DNA of 64,000 nucleotides from Rhizobium sp. 32-5/1 (GCF_029537235.1 NZ_CP120638.1:3040501-3104500); one strand, 5' to 3'. Positions 36,730-46,149 are shown, counted from the first letter of the stretch. Notes: a model not told the origin generated them from the letters alone. Translations and numbers: made by a program.

Positions 36730-37680
36730 ATGCGTAAGAAATTATTGGGGCTGACCGTCGCAGCACTGGCGCTTGCCTTTGCCAGCGCTGTCCAGGCGCA
36801 GGAAACCAAGACGATCGGCGTTTCGATCCCGGCAGCCGACCACGGCTGGACGGCCGGCGTTGTGTTCCATGCCGAACGCGTTGCCAAGCTTTTGATGGCC
36901 GAACATCCGGGCCTGAACGTTATCGTCAAGACCTCGCCGGATCCGGCGACCCAGGCAAATGCCGTGCAGGACCTGGCCGTGCAGGGCATCGACGCACTTG
37001 TGATCCTGCCGTCCGATCCGGATCCGCTGGTCAACGCCATCAAGGAAGTCAAGGACGCCGGCAAGTTCGTGGCGATCGTTGACCGCGCGCCAAGCGTCAA
37101 TGACGGCACGGTGCGTGACCTCTACGTCGCCGGAAACAATCCGGCGCTCGGCGAAGTCGCCGGCAAATACATTGCCGAAAATACGCCGGACGCCGAAGTC
37201 GTGGTTATCCGTGGCCTGCCAATCCCGATCGACCAGCAGCGCCAGGACGGCTTCGACAAGGGTATCGCCGGCTCGAACGTCAAGATTCTCGATCGCCAGT
37301 TCGGCAACTGGAACCGCGATGATGCCTTCAAGGTCATGCAGGACTATCTGACCAAGTACCAGAAGATCGATGTCGTATGGTGCCAGGACGACGACATGGC
37401 AGTCGGCGTGCTCGAGGCCATCGCGCAGTCCAAGCGCACGGATATCAAGTATGTCGTGGGCGGTGCTGGCTCCAAGGATATGATCAAGAAGGTCATGGAT
37501 GGCGACAGCATGATCCCGGTTGATGTTCTCTACCCGCCGGCAATGGTCGGTACTGCCATGGAAATGACGGCGGCGGCACTTTACAGCCAGGTTCCGGTCA
37601 GCGGCACCTACACGATTGATGCCACTTTGATCACCAAGGAAAATGCGGCGAACTATTACTTCCCGGATTCTCCTTTCTGA
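36730..37680 (+). CDS. Periplasmic sugar-binding protein of the ABC transporter (PBP1/RbsB type)
   Basis: The ATG at 36730 gives 316 residues. Residues 1-22 form a signal peptide (KKLLGLTVAALALAFASAVQAQ) with an AQA-like cleavage site. The mature part is a type 1 periplasmic binding protein: IGVSIPAADHGWTAG, then DALVILPSDPDPLVNAIKEV and WCQDDDMAVGVLEAI. Asp and Trp residues in such positions usually contact sugar hydroxyls. The order ATPase, permease, binding protein differs from frcBCA. The ligand is unknown. Confidence 0.93.
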   Translation: MRKKLLGLTVAALALAFASAVQAQETKTIGVSIPAADHGWTAGVVFHAERVAKLLMAEHPGLNVIVKTSPDPATQANAVQDLAVQGIDALVILPSDPDPLVNAIKEVKDAGKFVAIVDRAPSVNDGTVRDLYVAGNNPALGEVAGKYIAENTPDAEVVVIRGLPIPIDQQRQDGFDKGIAGSNVKILDRQFGNWNRDDAFKVMQDYLTKYQKIDVVWCQDDDMAVGVLEAIAQSKRTDIKYVVGGAGSKDMIKKVMDGDSMIPVDVLYPPAMVGTAMEMTAAALYSQVPVSGTYTIDATLITKENAANYYFPDSPF

Positions 37681-37698
37681 TCTGAATTTGAGGACGAG

Positions 37699-37732
37699 GC
37701 CGCCTGAAGCATGAAGCTGCGGGCGGCTTTTT
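37699..37732 (+). terminator. Terminator-like hairpin after the binding protein
   Basis: GCCGCC (37699-37704) pairs with GGCGGC (37722-37727) and is followed by TTTTT. It may reduce readthrough from the transporter genes into the catabolic genes that begin 190 bases further on. Confidence 0.65.
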
Positions 37733-37921
37733 CCATCAGTAAAAATTTCTGCATTTCGCCGCAGTGCCAGTTGCCCGCACGCAAAGTTATGATAGCGTCC
37801 AGGCACCCTGCAACGTTTCAGGTGTCGCCGTTTCGCACCGTCGAGCCGGCCGATCGTAGATCAAAAACAGATAGTCATGGCCGGGGTTGAGCGGTCGTGC
37901 TGTTGACGGAGGAGACGACAG

Positions 37922-38974
37922 ATGAAGACCATCAAGGGACCAGCGCTTTTCCTTGCGCAATTCGCTGGCGACGCCGCACCATTCAATTCCTGGGATTCAA
38001 TCACGAAATGGGCCGCCGATTGCGGCTACAAGGGCGTTCAGGTCCCAAGCTGGGACGCTCGCCTGTTCGATCTGAAAAAAGCCGCCGAATCCAAGGCCTA
38101 TTGCGACGAGTTCGCCGGCAAGGCCCGCGATAACGGTATCGAAGTGACCGAGCTTTCCACCCACCTGCAGGGCCAACTCGTGGCCGTGCACCCCGCCTAT
38201 GACGAGCCCTTTGATGGCTTTGCAGCACCGGAGGTGCGCGGCAATCCAAAAGCACGGCAGGAATGGGCGGTTGAGCAGGTGAAGCTCGCCCTGACAGCGT
38301 CGAAGCATCTCGGCCTCACAGAGATGGCAAGTTTTTCCGGCGCGCTCGCCTGGCCCTTCATCTATCCGTGGCCACAGCGTCCCGCCGGTCTCGTTGAAAC
38401 TGCCTTTGACGAACTGGCCCGTCGCTGGGTGCCGATCCTCAATCATGCAGAGGATTGCGGCGTCGACATTTGCTATGAAATCCATCCGGGCGAAGACCTG
38501 CATGATGGCGTCACCTACGAGATGTTTTTGGAGCGCACCGGCAATCACGCCCGCGCCTGCATGCTCTATGATCCCTCGCATTATGTCCTGCAGTGCCTTG
38601 ATTATCTTGAGAACATCGACATTTACAAGGACCGCATCCGGATGTTCCACGTCAAGGATGCCGAGTTCAATCCGACCGGCCGCCAGGGTGTCTATGGCGG
38701 CTTCCAGGGCTGGGTCAACCGGGCCGGTCGCTTCCGGTCCCTGGGGGATGGCCAGGTCGATTTTGGCGCGATCTTCTCCAAGATGGCGGCCAATGATTTC
38801 TCTGGCTGGGCCGTGGTTGAATGGGAATGCGCACTGAAGCATCCTGAAGACGGCGCTCGCGAAGGGGCCGAGTTCGTGAAGCACCACATTATTCGTGTGA
38901 CCGAGAGAGCCTTCGATGATTTTGCCGATTCAGGCACGGACGACGCGGCCAACCGGCGGATGCTTGGGCTTTAA
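37922..38974 (+). CDS. Sugar phosphate isomerase/epimerase (xylose isomerase-like TIM barrel)
   Basis: The ATG at 37922, after GGAGGAGA, gives 350 residues. It is an AP endonuclease 2-type TIM barrel, with metal-binding motifs CYEIHPGEDLHDG, MLYDPSHYVLQ, FHVKDAEFN and VVEWECALKHPEDG, which supply the usual Glu/Asp/His ligands. Related enzymes act on inositol or keto-sugar derivatives (IolE, IolI, tagatose epimerases). It is probably induced together with the transporter and acts with the Gfo/Idh dehydrogenase that follows. The substrate is not determined. Confidence 0.88.
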   Translation: MKTIKGPALFLAQFAGDAAPFNSWDSITKWAADCGYKGVQVPSWDARLFDLKKAAESKAYCDEFAGKARDNGIEVTELSTHLQGQLVAVHPAYDEPFDGFAAPEVRGNPKARQEWAVEQVKLALTASKHLGLTEMASFSGALAWPFIYPWPQRPAGLVETAFDELARRWVPILNHAEDCGVDICYEIHPGEDLHDGVTYEMFLERTGNHARACMLYDPSHYVLQCLDYLENIDIYKDRIRMFHVKDAEFNPTGRQGVYGGFQGWVNRAGRFRSLGDGQVDFGAIFSKMAANDFSGWAVVEWECALKHPEDGAREGAEFVKHHIIRVTERAFDDFADSGTDDAANRRMLGL

Positions 38975-39105
38975 ACTTTTACCCTCCCCTTGAGGGGGAA
39001 GGTTGGCACGCAGTGCCGGGGTGGGGTGACTTTTCACGAAACCCAACGGATCCCCCCACCCGTAGCTTCGCTGCGACCTCCCCCTCAAAGGGGAGGTGAA
39101 ACTCT
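38975..39105. repeat. Second rhizobial intergenic palindromic repeat
   Basis: The segment reads outward from a centre near 39040: TACCCTCCCCTTGAGGGGGA and GGGGTGGGG on the left pair with CCCCCCACCC and ACCTCCCCCTCAAAGGGG on the right. GCTTCGCTGC at the centre-right is also typical of rhizobial mosaic elements. It lies inside the sugar operon, between the epimerase and dehydrogenase genes, and could form a strong mRNA hairpin. Confidence 0.75.
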
Positions 39106-39135
39106 CCGCAAGCACTGAAATCCAAGGAGAAAACA

Positions 39136-40320
39136 ATGGCAATCGAAGGAAGCTCTTCGGAAACCCGCGAAAAACGTATTCGCCTCGGCATGGTCGGCGG
39201 CGGCTCGGGCGCCTTTATCGGTGCGGTTCATCGCATGGCGGCACGGCTTGACGATCATTTTGAACTGGTGGCCGGCGCGCTGTCGTCGACACCGGAAAAA
39301 GCCAAGGCATCGGGTGCCGAACTCGGCCTTGATCCGGTCCGCAGCTATTCCGATTTCAAGGAAATGGCGATCCGCGAAGCCAAGCTGAAGAACGGTATCG
39401 AGGCGGTCGCGATCGTCACACCGAACCATGTGCACTATGAGGCGGCAAAGGAATTCCTGAAGCGTGGTATCCACGTTATCTGCGACAAACCGCTGACCTC
39501 GACGCTCGCTGATGCGAAGAAGCTCAAGAAGCTTGCCGACGAGAGCGACGCGCTGTTCGTGCTGACCCATAATTACACCGGCTATCCGATGGTCCGGCAG
39601 GCCCGCGAGATGATCGCCAATGGCGACATCGGCGCTGTGCGTCTGGTCCAGATGGAATATCCGCAGGATTGGCTGACGGAGAATATCGAGCAATCCGGCC
39701 AGAAACAGGCCGCCTGGCGCACGGATCCATCCAAGTCCGGTGCGGGCGGCTCCACCGGCGACATCGGCACGCATGCCTATAATCTGGGCGCCTTCGTCTC
39801 GGTCCTCGAACTGGAGGAACTTGCGGCCGATCTCGACAGTTTCGTCGAAGGCCGGGCGCTGGATGACAACGCCCACGTGATGATGCGTTTCAAGGCCAAG
39901 GACGGCCAGCGCGCCAAGGGCATGCTCTGGTGCAGCCAGGTTGCACCCGGCCACGAAAACGGTCTGATGGTCCGGGTCTACGGCACCAAGGGCGGTCTGG
40001 AATGGACCCAGAAGGACCCGAACTATCTCTGGTATACGCCCTTTGGCGAGCCGAAGCGCCTGATCACCCGCGCCGGCGCCGGTGCCGGGTCGGCTGCCGC
40101 CCGTGTCACGCGCATTCCGTCCGGTCATCCGGAAGGCTATCTGGAGGGCTTTGCTAATATCTACACCGAAGCCGCCCGCGCCATCTACGCCAAGCGACAA
40201 GGCAAGGCCGTCGATCCAGCAGTCGTTTACCCGACAATCGACGACGGCATGAAGGGCATGGTCTTTGTCGATGCGTGCGTGCAGTCGTCCAAGCGCAACG
40301 GGGCGTGGGTGAAGGTCTGA
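39136..40320 (+). CDS. Gfo/Idh/MocA family NAD(P)-dependent dehydrogenase
   Basis: The 394-residue protein has an N-terminal Rossmann fold with GMVGGGSGAFIGAVHRMA near residue 17, followed by IVTPNHVHYEAAKEFL and CDKPLT, a variant of the EKP motif. The C-terminal beta-sheet domain contains GAGGSTGDIGTHAYNLGAF, which holds the conserved His. The family oxidises or reduces sugars, inositols and their derivatives. Position after an epimerase and sugar importer points to the same catabolic route. Which cofactor is used was not deduced. Confidence 0.92.
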   Translation: MAIEGSSSETREKRIRLGMVGGGSGAFIGAVHRMAARLDDHFELVAGALSSTPEKAKASGAELGLDPVRSYSDFKEMAIREAKLKNGIEAVAIVTPNHVHYEAAKEFLKRGIHVICDKPLTSTLADAKKLKKLADESDALFVLTHNYTGYPMVRQAREMIANGDIGAVRLVQMEYPQDWLTENIEQSGQKQAAWRTDPSKSGAGGSTGDIGTHAYNLGAFVSVLELEELAADLDSFVEGRALDDNAHVMMRFKAKDGQRAKGMLWCSQVAPGHENGLMVRVYGTKGGLEWTQKDPNYLWYTPFGEPKRLITRAGAGAGSAAARVTRIPSGHPEGYLEGFANIYTEAARAIYAKRQGKAVDPAVVYPTIDDGMKGMVFVDACVQSSKRNGAWVKV

Positions 40321-40399
40321 TTGAACTGGCTTTCTGCCGCGACCTTTTCTTGGTATGCTAACAGTTATTGATTTCTGTTCGTTTCGGGAAAGAAGTGGC

Positions 40400-40663
40400 A
40401 TGGCAAGCAGCGCAAATCTCGGACAGCATCTGGAAGACTACGTGACGGATCTCGTGAAAACCGGACGTTATAATTCCCGCAGCGAAGTGCTGCGGGAAGG
40501 CGTGCGAATGATCGAGGAGCGCGAAAAGCGCCTCTCGGCGCTTGATCTGTCTATCGCCCGCGGTCTCGCCGATGTGGAAGCCGGTCGAGTGACCTCGGGC
40601 AAGACTGTTCTGGCGGACTTGATTGCCAAGCATGGAGACGAGGAGAAAGACAGCGACGTATGA
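40400..40663 (+). CDS. parD: ParD-type antitoxin (type II toxin-antitoxin)
   Basis: The ATG at 40400 gives 87 residues and starts MASSANLGQHLEDYV. A ribbon-helix-helix DNA-binding region covers about the first 45 residues (VKTGRYNSRSEVLREGVRMIEE), and the acidic tail should wrap the toxin. Its stop overlaps the parE start by four bases (ATGA). Antitoxins of this family repress their own promoter together with the toxin. Confidence 0.9.
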   Translation: MASSANLGQHLEDYVTDLVKTGRYNSRSEVLREGVRMIEEREKRLSALDLSIARGLADVEAGRVTSGKTVLADLIAKHGDEEKDSDV

Positions 40664-40959
40664 TCGTTGTTTTTACCGACGAGGCCGAACAGGATATAGG
40701 ACGCATCGTTGACTATATCGCAGCGGACAATCCTGCTCGCGCAATGACTTTTGCTCGGGAATTGATTGATCGGTGCGAACAGATCGCTGATATGCCCCAA
40801 TCCTTTCCGTTGGTGCCTCGATATAGGGCAATGGGTATTCGCCGGCGGCCTTCTCGCGGTTATCTGATCTTTTATATGATAGATGAACGTACCATCCACA
40901 TCATCCATGTGCTGAATGGCGCACAGGATTACGAAGCGATCCTGTTTCCGGAAAACTGA
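40660..40959 (+). CDS. parE: ParE/RelE family toxin
   Basis: The 99-residue protein has the ParE fold signature: FTDEAEQDIGRIVDYIA near the start, a central RELIDRCEQIADMPQSFP helix, and the C-terminal strands GYLIFYMIDERTIHIIHVLNGAQDY. ParE toxins act on DNA gyrase, whereas RelE members cut mRNA; sequence alone does not decide. It is translationally coupled to parD. The pair is inserted between two sugar genes and is probably horizontally acquired, although base composition is not obviously foreign. Confidence 0.9.
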   Translation: MIVVFTDEAEQDIGRIVDYIAADNPARAMTFARELIDRCEQIADMPQSFPLVPRYRAMGIRRRPSRGYLIFYMIDERTIHIIHVLNGAQDYEAILFPEN

Positions 40960-41050
40960 AGTCGTTTCCCATTGCATGAATCGATATTGACATTTCCTCG
41001 CAGCCTTTTACTGCAACGTTGCAGTTCCCCCGTCCCCTGGAGTGCTTCCC

Positions 41051-42424
41051 ATGATCGACCCCAAAACCCTTGCTGCCCGCTTCCCCGGCGATTTCGTTTT
41101 CGGTGTTGCGACGGCCGCGTTCCAGATCGAAGGCGCCACCAAGGTTGACGGCCGCAAGCCCTCCATCTGGGATGCCTTCTCCAACATGCCGGGTCGCGTC
41201 TACAAGGGGCACAATGGCGACGTCGCCTGCGATCACTACAACCGCCTCGATGAAGACCTCGATCTGATCCAGTCGCTCGGCGTGGAGGCCTATCGGTTTT
41301 CCATCGCCTGGCCCCGGATCATTCCGGAAGGCACCGGTCCCATCAATGAGAAGGGGCTGGATTTTTATGACCGTCTTGTCGATGGCCTGAAGGCGCGAGG
41401 CATCAAGGCCTTTGCGACGCTCTACCATTGGGATCTGCCGCTGGCCCTGATGGGCGATGGCGGCTGGACGGCGCGCACCACTGCTTATGCCTACCAACGA
41501 TACGCCAAAACCATTATCCAGCGCCTCGGCGATCGTCTCGATGCGGTTGCGACCTTCAACGAGCCATGGTGCTCTGTCTGGCTCAGCCATCTCTACGGCA
41601 TTCATGCGCCGGGCGAACGCAACATGGACGCGGCGCTGCATGCGATGCACTTCACCAATCTTGCCCATGGCCTCGGCGTGTCCGCCATTCGCAGTGAGCG
41701 GCCGGACCTGCCTGTTGGTCTCGTCTTCAATCCGATGCACGTTTATGCCGGCAGCGAAAGCGCCGATGACAAGGCCGCCGCCGACCGCGCCTTCGATTTC
41801 CACAACGGCGCCTTTTTCGGCCCGGTGTTCATGGGCGCGTATCCCGAAAGCTTGATGAGCGCGCTTGGTCACCGCATGCCGGCGATCGAACCGGGCGATA
41901 TGGAAACCATCAGCCAGAAACTGGATTGGTGGGGCATCAACTATTACACGCCGATGCGCGTCAGCCATGATCCGGCACCCGGTGCCGAATATCCGGCAAC
42001 GATTGGCGCCAGCTTCGTCAGCGACGTCAAGACGGATATCGGCTGGGAGGTGTTTCCGCAGGCGCTGGGCGATGTCGTGCGCAAGCTGAACGCGGAATAC
42101 ACGATGCCCGATTGCTACATCACCGAAAACGGCGCCTGCTACAATACGGATGTCGAGGATGGCGTCGTCGACGACCAGCCGCGCCTCGACTACATCTCCG
42201 ACCATCTCGCCGTGACGGCCGACCTGATTGCGGAGGGCTATCCGATGAAGGGCTATTTTGCCTGGAGCCTGATGGACAATTTCGAATGGGCGGAAGGCTA
42301 CAGGATGCGCTTCGGGATCGTCCATGTGGATTATGACACGCAGGTTCGCACCATCAAGAAAAGCGGCCAGTGGTACCAGGAACTGGCCGAGCAGTTTCCG
42401 AAGGGAAACCACAAAGTGGGCTGA
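41051..42424 (+). CDS. Beta-glucosidase, glycoside hydrolase family 1
   Basis: The ATG at 41051 gives 457 residues, the normal GH1 length. The family N-terminal signature FVFGVATAAFQIEGA is at 16-30, the acid/base Glu171 in TFNEPW and the nucleophile Glu359 in YITENGA. LYHWDLP and SLMDNFEWAEGY complete the sugar-binding site. It has no signal peptide, so it hydrolyses aryl- or alkyl-beta-glucosides, or cellobiose-like sugars, in the cytoplasm. It follows the toxin-antitoxin pair and may be part of the same sugar-use region. Confidence 0.95.
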   Translation: MIDPKTLAARFPGDFVFGVATAAFQIEGATKVDGRKPSIWDAFSNMPGRVYKGHNGDVACDHYNRLDEDLDLIQSLGVEAYRFSIAWPRIIPEGTGPINEKGLDFYDRLVDGLKARGIKAFATLYHWDLPLALMGDGGWTARTTAYAYQRYAKTIIQRLGDRLDAVATFNEPWCSVWLSHLYGIHAPGERNMDAALHAMHFTNLAHGLGVSAIRSERPDLPVGLVFNPMHVYAGSESADDKAAADRAFDFHNGAFFGPVFMGAYPESLMSALGHRMPAIEPGDMETISQKLDWWGINYYTPMRVSHDPAPGAEYPATIGASFVSDVKTDIGWEVFPQALGDVVRKLNAEYTMPDCYITENGACYNTDVEDGVVDDQPRLDYISDHLAVTADLIAEGYPMKGYFAWSLMDNFEWAEGYRMRFGIVHVDYDTQVRTIKKSGQWYQELAEQFPKGNHKVG

Positions 42425-42483
42425 CAGGAGCCGTGCTACCTGCATGATCTCCTTTTGAAATCGATTCTGACAGGACTTCCTGC

Positions 42484-43038
42484 ATGGCCGGCCTTTTTCT
42501 CTATGCTCTCTGTGGGAGCCTTCGAAAAAACTCATCGAACCTAGCGTTGCTTGAAGCCATCGGTGCCGAGGCACGAAATGGGCTCGGCGTCGAAATTTGC
42601 ACGTTGATCGGCGATCTGCCGATCTTCAATCCGGATCATGAGGGCGAAGTCACGCCCAACGCAGTCCTCGAACTCGCGCAAAAAGTCCGAAGCGCCGATG
42701 GTCTGATTATTTCTGCGCCGGAATATGCCCGTGGCATTCCGGGTGGCCTCAAGAATGCGCTTGACTGGCTGGTCTCGCGTGACGAGCTTCCGCACAAGCC
42801 GGTTATGCTCGTCCACGCCTCGCATCGCGGCGACTATGCGCTGGAGGCCTTGACGGAGGTCTTGAAAACGATCTCCGTCACGCTCGTCGATAAAGCCTTC
42901 TTTCGGATCAACCTGCTCGGCAAGACGCCCGAGCAGCGGCGGGATATTCTTGCGGACCGGGAAACCCGCGATATGATGCGAACGCATCTGGAAACTTTCA
43001 TCACAACCATCGAGTTTCGTGCGAAATTTGAGGTTTGA
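42484..43038 (+). CDS. NADPH-dependent FMN reductase (flavodoxin-like fold)
   Basis: The 184-residue protein has the FMN phosphate-binding loop GSLRKNSSN at 11-19, and APEYARGIPGGLKNALDWLVS at about 79-99, the hallmark of the NADPH-dependent FMN reductase family. Members reduce FMN, quinones, chromate or azo dyes. Substrate unknown. It precedes a GFA-family gene by 12 bases on the same strand, so the two are probably cotranscribed. Confidence 0.9.
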   Translation: MAGLFLYALCGSLRKNSSNLALLEAIGAEARNGLGVEICTLIGDLPIFNPDHEGEVTPNAVLELAQKVRSADGLIISAPEYARGIPGGLKNALDWLVSRDELPHKPVMLVHASHRGDYALEALTEVLKTISVTLVDKAFFRINLLGKTPEQRRDILADRETRDMMRTHLETFITTIEFRAKFEV

Positions 43039-43050
43039 CGCGCAGGGGGC

Positions 43051-43455
43051 ATGATCTTGAAGGGTGGATGTCTTTGCGGCGCGGTGCGATATGAAGCGCA
43101 TAGGAGACCAAAAGTTTCCGGCTTCTGTCATTGCCGCGATTGCCAGCGTGCAACCGGCACGGGGCATTGCTGCTACATGATCTTCAGCCGCGATGACGTT
43201 GTCTTTACCGGAGCTCTGAGGGCGTACAGTATGACGGGCGGCAGCGGTATGGAAACCGTGCGGTATGCCTGCGAAATTTGTAGCAGCCAGATCTTTGGTT
43301 CCGGTCCGCCGGAAGACGACCGCTGGACTGTCTATGCCGGAACACTCGACGAACCGTCTTGTTTCAAACCGGATATAGCAGTCATGACCCGTTGCCGCGC
43401 GGACTGGGATCATCTCGCCTGGGATTTCGCGGAGCATGACGGTATGCCGGGGTGA
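43051..43455 (+). CDS. GFA family (glutathione-dependent formaldehyde-activating) protein
   Basis: The 134-residue protein has the zinc-binding motifs GGCLCGAVRYE at the start, then FCHCRDCQRATG, and a later CEICSS pair that replaces the more common CxxCG. These make two tetrahedral zinc sites in the Mss4-like fold. Family founder Gfa adds glutathione to formaldehyde, but most members have no proven function. It lies 12 bases downstream of the flavin reductase gene. Confidence 0.9.
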   Translation: MILKGGCLCGAVRYEAHRRPKVSGFCHCRDCQRATGTGHCCYMIFSRDDVVFTGALRAYSMTGGSGMETVRYACEICSSQIFGSGPPEDDRWTVYAGTLDEPSCFKPDIAVMTRCRADWDHLAWDFAEHDGMPG

Positions 43456-43499
43456 GAGGGTGATTGACACCTGTGGAGCGTGCGGCCTAATCCAGTTTC

Positions 43500-44744
43500 A
43501 TGGCTCCTTCTCTTTCCGCCTTCGATCAGGAACTGCTCGCCGGCACCCATGGTGAGGCAGCTGCCTTCTGCATGCGGCTGCTGACGCGTTTTGCCGAGGC
43601 CGTCGGCGCTGAAAGCTTCATCGATATCGAGGCGGCGCATATCGACGGCTGTCTTTATCTCGGCGAAGTCAGCCTCGATTTCGTCGAGCATTTGGTGCGC
43701 CACGGCGGTCGGGTCCGCGTGCCGACGACGCTCAATGTCGGGTCGGTCGATCTCATCCACCCGGAACTCTTCATCGGCGAGCCGAAGATCGGCAGCGGCG
43801 GCGCGCGGCTCATGAAAGCGCATGAAGAACTGGGCTGCATGCCGACCTTCACCTGCGCACCCTATCAGACGATGTTCCGGCCGCGCTTTGGCGCGCAGAT
43901 CGCCTGGGCGGAATCCAATGCCATCGTCTTTGCCAATTCGGTGATCGGTGCGCGCACCAATCGTTACGGCGATTTCATCGATCTCTGTTGCGCGATGACG
44001 GGACGGGCGCCGCTTTACGGCCTGCACATTACCGAAAACCGGCGGGCGGAAATCCTGGTCGAGATCGAAAGCCTGCCGGCGGAATGGGAGGACGCCGGTC
44101 CCGCTTGTGTTGCGGTCGGCCATACGATCGGAAAACGGTGCGGCAGCCTAGTTCCGGCGATCGTTGGCTTACCCCGGAATACAAGGGAAGACGACCTGAA
44201 GGCACTCGGGGCTGTTGCCGCTTCGTCAGGGGCTGTGGCGCTGTTTCATGCGGTCGGGCTGACGCCGGAAGCGGCGACGGTCGAACAGGCGTTTCAGGGG
44301 CTGCCACCCGTCGAGGTGATCCGGTTGACGGCGGACGATTTGCGCCAGACCATCTGCAATCTTTCGACGGTCCCGGATGGCACGCCGCTTTCCGGGGTCA
44401 GTTTCGGCACGCCGCATTTCTCATTTGCTGAGTTTTCCCGCCTGATGCCGCTGATCGAGGGCGAAAGGCCGGTGGTCGATATCTACATCAACACCAATCG
44501 CGGCGTTCTCGACCAACTCGCGATGCCGGGCTGGGACAAGGCGCTCGAGGCTGCAGGTGTCACCCTGGTCATCGACACCTGCACCTATGTCACCGCGATC
44601 ATGCGCGACATGTCCGGCGCGATCATGACCAATTCCGGAAAAATGGCCTATTACGCACCGGGCAACATCGGCGTGGAGATCGCCTTCGGCTCGCTCGCCG
44701 ACTGCATGGCCTCCGCGCGGGCGGGAAAGGTGGTGCGGCTGTGA
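43500..44744 (+). CDS. Aconitase X, large (catalytic) subunit
   Basis: The 414-residue protein belongs to the aconitase X (AcnX) family, as shown by [59 protein letters not shown] sequence near residues 115-160 and, near the end, [21 protein letters not shown]. Bacterial two-subunit AcnX enzymes have been shown to dehydrate cis-3-hydroxy-L-proline, while archaeal ones act on mevalonate phosphate. The gene overlaps the small-subunit gene, so both are coupled. The hydroxyproline role is inferred from family knowledge; no hydroxyproline racemase or reductase is adjacent. Confidence 0.88.
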   Translation: MAPSLSAFDQELLAGTHGEAAAFCMRLLTRFAEAVGAESFIDIEAAHIDGCLYLGEVSLDFVEHLVRHGGRVRVPTTLNVGSVDLIHPELFIGEPKIGSGGARLMKAHEELGCMPTFTCAPYQTMFRPRFGAQIAWAESNAIVFANSVIGARTNRYGDFIDLCCAMTGRAPLYGLHITENRRAEILVEIESLPAEWEDAGPACVAVGHTIGKRCGSLVPAIVGLPRNTREDDLKALGAVAASSGAVALFHAVGLTPEAATVEQAFQGLPPVEVIRLTADDLRQTICNLSTVPDGTPLSGVSFGTPHFSFAEFSRLMPLIEGERPVVDIYINTNRGVLDQLAMPGWDKALEAAGVTLVIDTCTYVTAIMRDMSGAIMTNSGKMAYYAPGNIGVEIAFGSLADCMASARAGKVVRL

Positions 44745-45175
44745 GCGGGCCTCAGCGACAGTTTTCCGCCACCCTGCTTGCACCTGGCGCTGCCGCGGGC
44801 CTCGTCTTCCTGCTTGCCGAACCCTTGAGCTTCTGGGGTGGGCTCGATTCCTCCACGGGGCGGATCATCGATCGCTGGCATCCGCAGAAGGATGAGATTA
44901 TCACCGGCAAAATACTGCTGATGAAGGCGGGCAGGGGGTCGAGTTCCGGCAGTTCGGTGCTAGCAGAGGCGATCCGCCTGGGCAAAGGACCGGCCGGGAT
45001 CGTGCTTTTGAGCCGCGACGCGATCGTCATCGTCGGTGCCATGGTTGCCGCCGAGCTTTATGGCATCGCCTGTCCCGTCGTCATGGCGCGGGAGGAGGAC
45101 TGGGCCGGGATTTCGACGGCGCCGCGTTTGGCGCTACATGCAACAGCCGATCAGGCGCACATTACCCTGTCCTAG
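44741..45175 (+). CDS. Aconitase X, small (swivelling) subunit, DUF126
   Basis: The GTG start at 44741 shares four bases with the stop of the large subunit (GTGA) and gives 144 residues. The protein has the DUF126 features [21 protein letters not shown] and [18 protein letters not shown], which make up the swivel domain that closes the aconitase X active site. It is expected to act only with the large subunit. The short 15-base gap to the convergent trhO gene contains no terminator that I can see. Confidence 0.9.
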   Translation: MSGPQRQFSATLLAPGAAAGLVFLLAEPLSFWGGLDSSTGRIIDRWHPQKDEIITGKILLMKAGRGSSSGSSVLAEAIRLGKGPAGIVLLSRDAIVIVGAMVAAELYGIACPVVMAREEDWAGISTAPRLALHATADQAHITLS

Positions 45176-45190
45176 CCACCTGCAAAGTCC

Positions 45191-46149
45191 TCAGCTGCCC
45201 AGATGCCTGAGGCCGCGCGCCTTGGCGATTTCGATCTGCTGCTGCCGCTGGCGGTAACGCTTGCGGTCGGCTTCGGTGCGGGTCTCGTGGCAATGGATGC
45301 AGGCGACGCCCGGCTCGTGATGCGGCGATTTCAGGTCTTCGAGCGTGAGCGGCTGCCGGCAGGCATGGCAAAGCGTGTGTTCGCCCTCGGCAAGGCCGTG
45401 CGTCACGGAAACACGGTCGTCGAAGACGAAGCAGGCGCCGTCCCAGAGGCTTTCCTCTTCCGGCGTTTCCTCAAGATATTTCAGGATGCCGCCCTTGAGG
45501 TGATAGACCTCGTCGAAACCCTGTTCCTTCATGAAGGCCGTCGCTTTTTCGCAACGAATGCCGCCGGTGCAATACATGGCGATCTTCGGCTTGTTGTGCA
45601 GGCCGGGATTGCTGCGCACCCAATCGGGAAAGTCCCGGAAGCTCTTGGTCTTCGGATCGACGGCGCCACGAAACGTACCGATCGCCGTCTCGTAGTCGTT
45701 GCGAGTATCGATGACGATCGTATCCGGATCGGAAATCAGCGCGTTCCAGTCTCTGGGCGCAACATAGGTGCCGACGACCCGCTTGGGATCGATATCCTCG
45801 ATGCCCATCGTGACGATTTCCTTTTCAGCCGCACCTTCATGCGCAGGAAGGGCATGGCAGAGGCGCGGCTTTCCTTGTGCTCAAGGGTCGCAAACTCCGG
45901 CTGGGCCCGGAGATAGGACAGGACGGCATGGATGCCGGCATCAGTGCCGGCGATTGTGCCGTTGATGCCTTCATGTGCGACCAGCAGCGTGCCCTTGACA
46001 CCCTCGGCGTCGCACAGCGCCTGCAGCGGCGCGCGGAAATCCGCAAAACGTGCGAAGGAAACGAAATGATAGAGCGCGGCCACAAGGAACTCGCCCTCGG
46101 CTTGTGGGCGAGGAAGCGGCGGGCGTGCAATGGAAAGAGCGTCGGTCAT
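45191..46149 (-). CDS. trhO: tRNA uridine(34) hydroxylase TrhO (rhodanese/UPF0176), frameshifted
   Basis: The N-terminal half runs from the ATG at 46149 ([26 protein letters not shown]) to MKVRLK, and the C-terminal half continues in another frame from [16 protein letters not shown]. Adding one T to the run at 45822-45825 joins them as [14 protein letters not shown]. The active-site loop [10 protein letters not shown] and a Cys-rich end ([17 protein letters not shown]) are intact. The restored length, about 319 residues, is normal. TrhO makes 5-hydroxyuridine at the wobble position of tRNA. The break is most likely an assembly error. Confidence 0.9.

Noticed and set aside
39085..40401. A 438-codon minus-strand frame opposite the Gfo/Idh gene
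   Set aside because: It has no domain features, and the plus-strand dehydrogenase has complete motifs.
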